NCBI GenBank assembly: GCA_016201195.1
Contig: JACQDI010000213.1
Location: forward strand, 1-5,016
DNA from: Acidobacteriota bacterium
GTDB lineage: Bacteria; Acidobacteriota; Terriglobia; Bryobacterales; JACQDG01
Reading direction: 5' to 3'
DNA length: 5,016 nucleotides
In this document: in pieces, positions 1 to 5,016 of the stretch
Numbering within the stretch: the first letter of the stretch is position 1
How the letters are laid out: every line of letters starts with the position of its first letter
The notes under the pieces: model-generated
Seen by the model: the letters and a program-made list of their open reading frames with translations, nothing else
Databases searched by the model: none
Told to the model about the DNA's origin: nothing
Translations under genes and position numbers: made by a program

Positions 1-226
1 GCAGCATGTCGCCGTGCGTTCCCTTGAGCGGCGGCAGGTTCTCGCTTCCCAGACCCGGCTGGCCGCCCGCCCCGTTTTCGCCGGCCGGACCCGAGGCGGT
101 TCCCGGCGGAGACTCGGCCAGGCGGTTGCCGGCCTCGAGCAGGTAGCCGAGCGTGGGCGGAGCAGGGGTGCGCATCAGCGCGATCAGGTTCATCGGATCG
201 CCCCCGGGCAGGGCCGAAGCGGGCAG
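1..226 (-). pseudogene. In-frame continuation of the TonB-like gene beyond a TAG stop (partial, runs off window)
   Basis: After the TAG at 229-227 the same minus-strand frame stays open for 75 codons to the window edge. The translation starts LPASALPGGDPMNLIALM and continues as Pro/Gly/Ala-rich sequence with segments such as TPAPPTLGYLLEAGNRLAE and LPPLKGTHGDML. Codons are G/C-ending like those before the stop, and the composition is the same proline-rich, extended style, so this looks like the C-terminal part of one original protein split by a nonsense codon (CAG to TAG would need one change). The alternative is a separate gene starting at the ATG at 193-191, 33 nt past the stop, with only a weak G-rich stretch upstream and no clear Shine-Dalgarno. 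The real C-terminus, where a TonB-type domain would lie, is outside the window. A sequencing error or stop readthrough cannot be excluded. Confidence 0.55.
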
Positions 227-1066
227 CTAGCCCTGTTCGGGGGCCGGCGCGGGCATCTGCACCGGCGAGATGTTGGCCGCCGGGACCGGAAGCTGCGGCA
301 GGCGGAAGCTGAACACGGGCGCCGGACCAACCTGTAAATCGGAGATAGCCGGCACGCGGTTAGGTTTCTGCACCATGGGCGTGGCGCGGGGGAACGAAAA
401 AGCGGGGAGGTTGGGCCGCTGCGGCGCCCCCACCATGCGCGATACGTCGAGCGGCGCCGGCCCCTGCGCCCACAACAACGCGGTCGGCAGCGGTGTGGGC
501 ATTTCCACGGCGATCTCCGGCGGCTGGTCAGGTTGGATGATCACATCTTTGCTCCCGGATCTTGCCGACACGGGAAGCTGCAACTTGGGCCGATTGGCCG
601 CGAGGGCTGCGGGTTGCACCGGCTTCGCCCCGACCCGTCCTTTGGCTCTCGCCGCCTTCTCGACGCGGGCCCCCTGCGGGCGTAGCGGCTCGGCCGCAGT
701 CTGCCGATCAGGCGCCGTGTAGAGCAATGGCCGCGGCAGCCGAAACTCCATGATCTTGACGTTGTAGCGCCGGAAATCAAACTGAATCTCGTCCGGAAAC
801 AGGTACGGCAACAGCGGTGTGCCGAACAGGACACACAAGTGGAGCACCACCGAGAGCAGCAGTCCCCGCGCCGCCGGCGGCTGATCGACAAACACCGTCG
901 AGAACAGCTCACGCTCGACCGGCGCTTTTTCTCCCGCCAGAGCCTCGCTCAGCGGGGTTACGATCTCCACGGCGCGCGAGCGGACGGCGTAGACGATGGC
1001 CACCGTGAAGACGGCGGCGGAAAGCACTGCCGTCAGGATGCCGGCCGGGTCGAGTGGGGGGATCAT
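227..1066 (-). CDS. Two-TM, proline-rich TonB-like envelope protein, probably truncated by an in-frame amber codon
   Basis: Using GTG-start numbering (280 residues), a first hydrophobic segment lies at about residues 10-29 and a second at 69-91 (LLLSVVLHLCVLFGTPLLPY). A charged stretch then ends in RRYNVKIMEFRLPRPLLY, followed by about 160 residues rich in Pro, Ala and Gln without obvious catalytic motifs. A membrane anchor followed by a long extended Pro-rich region is the layout of TonB-like energy transducers. I infer that family only from architecture, because no TonB C-terminal domain is visible. The start is GTG at 1069 or ATG at 1066. A GAGG (minus strand, 1076-1073) sits 3 nt before the GTG but 6 nt before the ATG, so ATG is preferred. 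The gene lies 90 bp downstream of dsbD in the same direction. The TAG at 229-227 probably cuts short a longer protein, since the frame continues open to the window edge. Confidence 0.7.
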   Translation of the reverse strand: MIPPLDPAGILTAVLSAAVFTVAIVYAVRSRAVEIVTPLSEALAGEKAPVERELFSTVFVDQPPAARGLLLSVVLHLCVLFGTPLLPYLFPDEIQFDFRRYNVKIMEFRLPRPLLYTAPDRQTAAEPLRPQGARVEKAARAKGRVGAKPVQPAALAANRPKLQLPVSARSGSKDVIIQPDQPPEIAVEMPTPLPTALLWAQGPAPLDVSRMVGAPQRPNLPAFSFPRATPMVQKPNRVPAISDLQVGPAPVFSFRLPQLPVPAANISPVQMPAPAPEQG

Positions 1067-1069
1067 CAC

Positions 1070-1159
1070 AAGCCTCGCGGTGGCCTATCGACAAAAGTGT
1101 AGGAGAATGACAGACCCCGTCCCATTAGGCCAACACATTAGACCGGCGGGTGATTTTAC
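1070..1159 (-). other. Noncoding gap between dsbD and the TonB-like gene
   Basis: This is the only sizeable gap in the leftward gene run. I see no rho-independent terminator (no GC hairpin followed by a T-run on the minus strand). It holds the imperfect dyad annotated at 1089-1102 and two near-identical 9-mers on the plus strand, CATTAGGCC (1123-1131) and CATTAGACC (1136-1144), 13 bp apart. Its size and these repeats suggest that the TonB-like gene may have its own promoter rather than relying only on dsbD transcription. No convincing -35/-10 pair stands out. Confidence 0.4.
1089..1102 (-). promoter_or_regulatory. Imperfect dyad upstream of the TonB-like gene, possible repressor site
   Basis: On the minus strand the sequence reads CTACA, 4 nt, TGTCG, so the arms match at four of five positions. 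It is embedded in a wider CCTA...TAGG frame (1084-1103) and lies just upstream of the ribosome-binding region. BlaI/MecI-type repressors bind dyads built from TACA/TGTA half-sites, and this resembles one with a longer spacer. No BlaI-like gene is in the window, so the link is speculative and chance is possible. Confidence 0.25.
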
Positions 1160-3076
1160 CTATGACGCGGGCGTAGGGCTCAAGCCGCGGTTCAGGAAGG
1201 TCTCGAATTCTCTGGCGTTTCGTGTTGCCCCGGCAAAGGTGGCGACTACGGTGTCGTCGGGCCGGATGATGGCGTAGTAGGGGATGGCGGTGGTCTGGAA
1301 GCGGGTTTCGGCCATTCTCTGGTTGGCTTCCGCGGACGCATCTGTCCCGTCGGTGTAGAGCTCGACCAGCACGTAGTTTTGGAGGGCGGCGGCGATCTCG
1401 GGCCGGGTGAACATGTTGGCTTTCATCCAGTGGCAATTGCTGCACGCATAGCCGGTGAAGCTGACAAAGAGGGGCTTGCCGCTCTGGCGGGCGGCTGCGA
1501 GGGCTTCGCGGTAGTTGTTCTTCATCCACTTCAACTCGCCCCCCCCGTTCTGGGCCAAGCCGCCTTCAGCCGCCGGCACGTAGGCATCGAGCTCGCCGAG
1601 CCGCGCGCCGAACATGCCCGGAATGAGTGAGACGGCCAGCACCAGGATCAGCGCCGCCGCAAACAGCCGCGGCAGACCCAGCGGCTCGTCCTTCTGCTCC
1701 TTCAGTTTCAGAATGCCGAGCAGGTAAAGGCCGGCCAGGACGAGCATGACGATCCACACGGCGAGGAAGCGGGCGCGGGTGAGGAAATTCCACTGGTAGA
1801 CCTGGTCGATGTTGCTGACATATTTCAGCATCGCCGCCAGGATCAGGAAGCCGAGGGTGACCTTGGTGCGCTCGAGCCAGCCGCCGCTCTTGGGAAGACG
1901 GGCAAGATAGGCGGGGAACAGGGCCAGCGCCAGGAACGGCGAAGCGAGTCCGGACGAGAAAAAGAACATGCCCAGAATGGGCCAATAGAGACCGCCCTGG
2001 GTCGAGCCGGCAAGCAGCGTGCCCACGAAAGGCCCCGTGCAGGCGAAGGACGCCAGCGCGAAGGCCAGGCCCATGATCAGCGCGCCGGTGACGCCGCCCC
2101 GGTAGGAGGCGTTGGTGACGGTGGTGAGCACGCCGCTCGGCACGGTGATTTCAAATGCGCCGAGCAGGCTCAGGCCGAAGGCCAGGAACACCGCAGCGAT
2201 AAACAGGTTCACCCAGGGGTTTGATCCCAACTGCGTGATCCCGAAGGGTCCCAGGATCGCCGTGACCGCCGCCCCCAGCCCGGTGAACAGCACGATCACG
2301 CCGATACAAAACGTGAATGCCTGGAACAGGCTCTGCCCGCGGCTGCCGGTCTGCGATCCCAGGAAGTAGGACATAGTGATGGGGATCATCGGGAATACGC
2401 AGGGCGTGAAAATGGCCAGAAACCCGAGGCTCAGGGCGACGGCGATGAACTGCCCGAGGCCCTGCTGGGCGGCGGTTGCAGCCACCGGCGCCTGGGGTAC
2501 TGAGGAGGCTGCTGAAGAAGCCGCGGCCGGAGGCGGGGCTTTGTATTCTATATATCCAGCGGGGATTTGGACCGCGGCCGCTTTGGCCGCCGGGTCGATC
2601 TTCAGCGTGGCGGCCGCCGTCTTGCGCACCGGGAAGAGGCAGTTCTTGTCATCACAAGCCTGATAGCGGACCTGGGCGGTGATCTCAGCGGCGCCGCTGC
2701 CGGCGGTCTCCATCTCGATCAGGAATTCGATGGTTTTGTCGTAGCTCTCGGTCTCCACCTTGAAATAAGGGTCGTAGGCGCGCTTGGGCGCCGGGACCCA
2801 GACGGCCGATTTCCCGACCGCCGGGGAGGGAGCGAGCGCGATGGTGGTGGGGATGGTGGGCTTGGGCGTGGTGAGGGAGTAGAAGTGCCAGCCGGGCTCG
2901 ACCGTGGCGGTGAGGCGGCCCAGTACCTTCTGGCCTGGGGCGGCTGCGTCCGGCTCGAGTTTCAGCGACCACTTGACGGGGTCGGGCTTCTTGGGGCGCG
3001 CGTCGGTCTGGGCCAGCACCAGCCCGCCGGTGAGGAGGCAGGCGGCGAGGATTCGGCTCCACATGGTGACATTCAT
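1160..3076 (-). CDS. dsbD: Thiol:disulfide interchange protein DsbD (three-domain transmembrane reductase)
   Basis: DsbD passes electrons from cytoplasmic thioredoxin through the inner membrane to periplasmic thiol proteins. All three parts are visible in 638 residues. A signal peptide covers about 1-22 (cut near VLA/QTD). The N-terminal periplasmic domain (about 30-165) has its cysteine pair at C141 and C146 (QACDDKNC). An Ala/Pro linker (about 165-205) follows. The multi-TM CcdA-like core (about 207-490) has TPCVFPMIPIT with C226 and FACTGPFVG with C346. The C-terminal thioredoxin-like domain (about 515-630) has CSNC at 545-548 and the cis-Pro motif TAIP at 596-599. All six redox cysteines are present, so it should be active. 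It is longer than E. coli DsbD, partly through the linker. The start could be ATG 3076 or ATG 3064 (MWSRIL); neither has a good Shine-Dalgarno, and coupling to the upstream gene is likely. No DsbC/DsbG or Ccm partner is in view. Confidence 0.95.
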   Translation of the reverse strand: MNVTMWSRILAACLLTGGLVLAQTDARPKKPDPVKWSLKLEPDAAAPGQKVLGRLTATVEPGWHFYSLTTPKPTIPTTIALAPSPAVGKSAVWVPAPKRAYDPYFKVETESYDKTIEFLIEMETAGSGAAEITAQVRYQACDDKNCLFPVRKTAAATLKIDPAAKAAAVQIPAGYIEYKAPPPAAASSAASSVPQAPVAATAAQQGLGQFIAVALSLGFLAIFTPCVFPMIPITMSYFLGSQTGSRGQSLFQAFTFCIGVIVLFTGLGAAVTAILGPFGITQLGSNPWVNLFIAAVFLAFGLSLLGAFEITVPSGVLTTVTNASYRGGVTGALIMGLAFALASFACTGPFVGTLLAGSTQGGLYWPILGMFFFSSGLASPFLALALFPAYLARLPKSGGWLERTKVTLGFLILAAMLKYVSNIDQVYQWNFLTRARFLAVWIVMLVLAGLYLLGILKLKEQKDEPLGLPRLFAAALILVLAVSLIPGMFGARLGELDAYVPAAEGGLAQNGGGELKWMKNNYREALAAARQSGKPLFVSFTGYACSNCHWMKANMFTRPEIAAALQNYVLVELYTDGTDASAEANQRMAETRFQTTAIPYYAIIRPDDTVVATFAGATRNAREFETFLNRGLSPTPAS

Positions 3077-3116
3077 TGGACGCTTTTACCCGACATTCAT
3101 TGGACGCTTTTACCCG
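3068..3116. repeat. Perfect 24-bp tandem duplication at the propeller/dsbD junction
   Basis: Two exact 24-bp copies (3068-3091 and 3092-3115, plus one further matching base at 3116), each reading GACATTCATT... on the plus strand. On the minus strand each copy carries an ATG (3100-3098 and 3076-3074). The upstream copy contains the TGA stop of the propeller gene (3099-3097), overlapping its ATG as ATGA. The downstream copy provides the dsbD start. Because 24 is a multiple of three the two ATGs are in frame, but a TAA (3088-3086) lies between them. Confidence 0.95.
3086..3100 (-). other. Four-codon leader ORF (MNVG) in front of dsbD, created by the duplication
   Basis: ATG-AAT-GTC-GGG-TAA on the minus strand. 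Its ATG overlaps the stop of the propeller gene (ATGA), a common arrangement for translational coupling, and its TAA lies 9 nt before the dsbD ATG at 3076. It could pass ribosomes from the upstream gene to dsbD by reinitiation, or it may be a passive by-product of the duplication. The reading frame is certain; the function is inference. Confidence 0.4.
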
Positions 3117-4167
3117 GGCGAAGGTCGCCTGATTCCAGTGTAGCGAGTCCGATCGCGCCGTGCAGGTTTTCGTCGGGCCGGGGGAGGTCGCCGCCGCCAA
3201 ACCATAGCCACAGCTTGCCTGGGGTGGCCCACAGGGTGGGGTCGCAGACCACGCGGGAGTTCCATGGCTGGTCGCCGGCGATGGGACTGCCCAGGGCAGC
3301 GCGGCGCCAGTGGACGCCATCGGCCGAGCGGGCCGCTCCCAGGCGCCGCTCCTCTCGCTCGTTGCGGCCCGTGTAGACCATATAAAATTCGCCGCCCGCC
3401 CGGACGACGGCCGGCTCGCCTAGGCCCCGCGCGTCGAATGAGCCCGGCGGACCGAGGTCCAGAACCGGGTTGGCCATCAACTTCTGCCACCGGACGCCGT
3501 CGGCGGAGCGGGCCACGCCGAGACGCTGGACGCCGCGGCGGTTCTGGCCCAGATAATATAAGTAAAAGGTACCGCCGCAGCGGATCACGTAGGGGTCGGC
3601 TACGCCCGCTTCGTCCCACGTCCCAGGCGGTCCTGGCTCGAGAACCGGCGGGCCGTGGCGCTCCCAGTGGCGCGCGTCGCCGGAGCCGGCAAGGCCAATG
3701 CGGGCCGGCCGTCCCCCCTGGTACCAGTAGAGGAATTGCCGGCCGTCGTGCAGGGCCGAGCCGTTGGCGGCGATGTAATCGCCCTCCCAGGTCGCCCGCA
3801 GCGGGGAAAGCACGGGGTTTTGGGCGAACTTTTCCCAGGTCCGGCCGTCCGGGGAGGTCGCCAGCCCGGTGTGCCAGGCCCGGCCATCGAAGCCCGAATA
3901 GAGGTTGTAGAACCGGCCGCTCCACTGGACCACGCTGGGGTTCAGCACGTCGACCGCGTCCCAGGCGCCGGCCGGGCCGCGGATCAGTACGGGCGCCGGC
4001 TCGGCGCGCCAATGCCAGGATTCAGGAGCAGCCACGCCGGGAACCGCCGCGCAGCCCTCCACCATAAACGCGGCCTGTTTGGGCGGCGCGCAACCGGCTG
4101 CCACGAGCAGCAGGAATGGAAAAATGGAGAGATTGAGAAATTCAGTAGTTCGCCCCATCGCCAGCAA
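3097..4167 (-). CDS. Putative lipoprotein with a five-bladed beta-propeller, glycosidase-like (GH43/GH32/GH130-type fold)
   Basis: An exported protein of 356 residues from TTG 4167, or 353 from ATG 4158. The N-terminus has a hydrophobic core (LNLSIFPFLLLVAAGC) ending in a lipobox-like AAGC with the candidate lipidated cysteine at C26. The rest consists of five repeats of about 58 residues, beginning near 64, 122, 178, 237 and 295. Each carries variants of P-G-x-W/F-D..., D/E/N-P-x-V, GG-x-FY-x-x-Y and S-x-DG-x-x-W (SPDGRTW 105, SADGVRW 221, SADGVHW 281). Five such blades match the propeller fold of GH43/32/68/130 glycosidases. Acidic candidates include D130, D191, E251 and D309, but I cannot assign the catalytic set or the substrate. 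GAGAG lies 6 nt before the TTG; the ATG has no clear ribosome-binding site. The gene ends 20 bp before dsbD and is divergent from the DUF1080 gene. Confidence 0.82.
   Translation of the reverse strand: MLAMGRTTEFLNLSIFPFLLLVAAGCAPPKQAAFMVEGCAAVPGVAAPESWHWRAEPAPVLIRGPAGAWDAVDVLNPSVVQWSGRFYNLYSGFDGRAWHTGLATSPDGRTWEKFAQNPVLSPLRATWEGDYIAANGSALHDGRQFLYWYQGGRPARIGLAGSGDARHWERHGPPVLEPGPPGTWDEAGVADPYVIRCGGTFYLYYLGQNRRGVQRLGVARSADGVRWQKLMANPVLDLGPPGSFDARGLGEPAVVRAGGEFYMVYTGRNEREERRLGAARSADGVHWRRAALGSPIAGDQPWNSRVVCDPTLWATPGKLWLWFGGGDLPRPDENLHGAIGLATLESGDLRPGKSVQ
4113..4144 (-). repeat. Degenerate octanucleotide repeat in the propeller lipoprotein signal peptide
   Basis: Reading the minus strand from 4144 to 4113 gives four 8-bp units: TGAATTTC, TCAATCTC, TCCATTTT, TCCATTCC. 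They match the consensus TCAATTTC at 7, 7, 6 and 6 of 8 positions. They encode the hydrophobic signal-peptide stretch EFLNLSIFPFL. The same repeat, better preserved, encodes the signal peptide of the divergent gene at 4251-4282, and the segment at 4132-4142 is an exact 11-bp inverted copy of 4261-4271 and 4269-4279. Confidence 0.65.
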
Positions 4168-4226
4168 CTTGCGCTCTCGGCCCTAACCGTTGTACAACAT
4201 TCTTCGCCCCTGCGGCAGGTGAAACC
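4168..4226. promoter_or_regulatory. Divergent promoter region with a GTTGTACAAC palindrome
   Basis: This 59-bp gap must contain, or lie next to, promoters for both directions. A perfect 10-bp palindrome, GTTGTACAAC, lies at 4189-4198 and could be an operator; TTGTACAA-like dyads are seen for several GntR- and LacI-type regulators, but none is encoded here. For the plus strand a weak pair TTGCGC (4169-4174), 18 bp, TACAAC (4193-4198) is possible, in which case the palindrome would overlap the -10 box. The plus-strand ribosome-binding site AGGTGA lies at 4217-4222. Confidence 0.4.
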
Positions 4227-4889
4227 ATGCGACGCATCAGTCTTCCTTTCTCAATTCCTCAATTTCTCAATTTCTCAATTTCGCTCCTGCTCTGCCACGC
4301 CGCGCTGGCCGCGGCCGACAAACCCAACACCCTCACCCGCCAGGATAAGAAGGAGGGCTACATTCTGCTGTTCAACGGCAAGGACCTCACCGGGTGGGAG
4401 GGCGAGCCGGCGCTGTGGTCGGTGAAGGACGGCGTTCTGGTGGGTTCGACCGAGGGACATCCGCTCCAGCACAACACCTTCCTCATCACCAAGGATTCGT
4501 ATTCCGACTTCGTTCTGAAGCTGGAGATCAAGCTCCGCAACCACAACAGCGGGATCCAGTTCCGCAGCAAGCGCGCGCCGGAGTACGTGGTCTCGGGCTA
4601 CCAGGCCGACGCCGCGGAGGGCAACTGGTGGGGCAGCCTCTATGAGGAGCGCGGGCGCGGTGTGCTGGTGAACGGTTGGAAAGGCAAGGGCGAGAAGGTC
4701 GTCAAGGCCAGCGACTGGAACCAGTATGAGATCACCGCGCGGGGCAACCACATCCAGCTCAAGCTGAACGGCCTGGTGACCGCCGAGCTGGACGACGACA
4801 AGGCGCGCGATGGGATCATCGCCCTACAGCTTCACCAGGGCCCGCCCATGCAAGTCGAGTTTCGCAACATGAAACTGAAGAAATTCTAG
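4227..4889 (+). CDS. Secreted DUF1080 protein (3-keto-disaccharide hydrolase-like domain)
   Basis: A 220-residue protein. A signal peptide covers about 1-28 (MRRISLPFSIPQFLNFSIS then LLLCHAALA, cut near ALA/AAD). One jelly-roll DUF1080 domain (PF06439) fills about 43-220. It shows the hallmark opening GYILLFNGKDLTGWEG (44-59), then W64 with DGVLVG, FVLKLEIKLRNHNSGIQFRS (95-114), a YQAD loop (125-128), W163-N-Y-EI and a closing LQLHQGPPMQVEFRNMKLK. Characterised relatives hydrolyse 3-keto-disaccharides or bind glycans in the concanavalin-like fold; the substrate here cannot be read from sequence. The start is supported by AGGTGA 4 nt upstream and by the signal peptide beginning there. Its signal sequence contains an 8-bp tandem repeat. 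It is followed 11 bp downstream by a sugar isomerase, a common pairing in Acidobacteriota, Planctomycetota and Verrucomicrobiota. Confidence 0.92.
   Translation: MRRISLPFSIPQFLNFSISLLLCHAALAAADKPNTLTRQDKKEGYILLFNGKDLTGWEGEPALWSVKDGVLVGSTEGHPLQHNTFLITKDSYSDFVLKLEIKLRNHNSGIQFRSKRAPEYVVSGYQADAAEGNWWGSLYEERGRGVLVNGWKGKGEKVVKASDWNQYEITARGNHIQLKLNGLVTAELDDDKARDGIIALQLHQGPPMQVEFRNMKLKKF
4251..4282 (+). repeat. Octanucleotide tandem repeat (TCAATTTC) in the DUF1080 signal peptide
   Basis: Four consecutive 8-bp units: TCAATTCC followed by three identical TCAATTTC (4259-4282). Eight is not a multiple of three, so all three sense frames cycle through the same octapeptide SISQFLNF, which is hydrophobic and free of stops. 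Losing one unit would shift the gene to a TAA at 4346-4348. Gaining one would shift it to a stop at 4423-4425. Either would abolish the DUF1080 domain. Confidence 0.9.
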
Positions 4890-4900
4890 GAGCGCACGCC

Positions 4901-5016
4901 ATGAGCAAACGCACTTCGATAGGCTCCTGGGCCTACACCATCGGTCCCTACGCAGCGAACCCGATCGACTTCGACACGGTCTGCGAGAAGCTGAAGGCGC
5001 TCGGCTTCGACGGGGT
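4901..5016 (+). CDS. Sugar phosphate isomerase/epimerase, xylose-isomerase-like TIM barrel (5' part only)
   Basis: The visible 38 residues begin MSKRTSIGSWAYTIGPYAANP and continue FDTVCEKLKALGFDGV. An opening beta-strand ending in SWAY, followed by a helix and a K-x-LGFDGV turn, is typical of the first beta-alpha unit of the xylose-isomerase-like TIM barrel family (PF01261). Members isomerise or epimerise sugars, inositols or their keto forms, often with a divalent metal. There is no signal peptide in what is seen, so it is probably cytoplasmic. AGGAG at 4888-4892 overlaps the stop of the DUF1080 gene and sits 8 nt before the ATG, so the two genes are almost certainly co-transcribed. The gene runs off the window, so metal ligands and substrate class cannot be judged. 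Confidence 0.8.
   Translation, partial: MSKRTSIGSWAYTIGPYAANPIDFDTVCEKLKALGFDG

Noticed and set aside
270..722. Plus-strand open frame opposite the TonB-like gene
   Set aside because: It has no ribosome-binding site or domain, and the minus frame has membrane segments, a ribosome-binding site and better codon structure.
3068..3116. Tandem 24-bp copies as a CRISPR or IS-related repeat
   Set aside because: There are only two directly abutting copies with no spacers, no inverted termini and no transposase. A simple tandem duplication explains it.
2567..3376. Long plus-strand open frame (269 codons) opposite dsbD and the propeller gene
   Set aside because: It is antisense to two well-supported genes. 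The product is Gly/Arg-rich with no domain, and it even reads through the tandem duplication. This is typical of high-GC shadow frames.
3110..4012. Minus-strand open frame (300 codons) overlapping the propeller gene
   Set aside because: It is an alternate frame of the propeller gene, rich in Arg/Pro/Gly, without the repeat motifs that the true frame shows.
4132..4279. 11-bp inverted repeat flanking the divergent promoter as an invertible switch
   Set aside because: The inverted match follows from both genes carrying the same sense-strand octanucleotide repeat. The arms lie inside coding sequence and no recombinase is present, so a promoter-inversion switch is not supported.
3655..4425. Plus-strand open frame (256 codons) spanning the divergent promoter into the DUF1080 gene
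   Set aside because: It crosses from antisense of one clear gene into the wrong frame of another, with low-complexity Arg/Pro/Ala composition and no start context.

Overview
High-GC bacterial DNA with tightly packed genes and no RNA genes, IS elements or CRISPR arrays that I can see. The gene set is a DUF1080 (3-keto-disaccharide hydrolase-like) protein, a sugar phosphate isomerase/epimerase, a secreted five-bladed propeller protein, a DsbD-type reductase and a proline-rich TonB-like membrane protein. This fits a soil or sediment Acidobacteriota (Bryobacterales/Solibacter-like) best. Verrucomicrobiota or a related polysaccharide-degrading phylum is possible. The assignment is inferred from gene content, not from a marker gene.

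Layout. A divergent promoter region (about 4168-4226) separates two transcription units. Leftward on the minus strand lie a putative lipoprotein with five ~58-residue propeller repeats (3097-4158/4167), dsbD (1160-3076), a 90-bp gap, and a two-TM proline-rich protein (227-1066). The last ends at a TAG, but the same frame stays open for 75 more codons to the window edge, which suggests an interrupted gene. Rightward on the plus strand lie a secreted DUF1080 protein (4227-4889) and the start of a TIM-barrel sugar isomerase (4901 to the edge).

How they work together. The two plus-strand genes and the propeller lipoprotein look like envelope carbohydrate-handling functions. DsbD would carry reducing power from the cytoplasm across the inner membrane to periplasmic thiol proteins. 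Its link to the sugar genes is only positional.

The most unusual features are small. (1) An octanucleotide repeat (consensus TCAATTTC) encodes the signal-peptide cores of both divergent genes, in sense orientation in each. (2) A perfect 24-bp tandem duplication at the propeller/dsbD junction splits what looks like an ancestral ATGA stop-start overlap and creates a four-codon leader ORF. (3) There is an in-frame amber codon in the TonB-like gene. I did not find a clearly novel multi-gene system.
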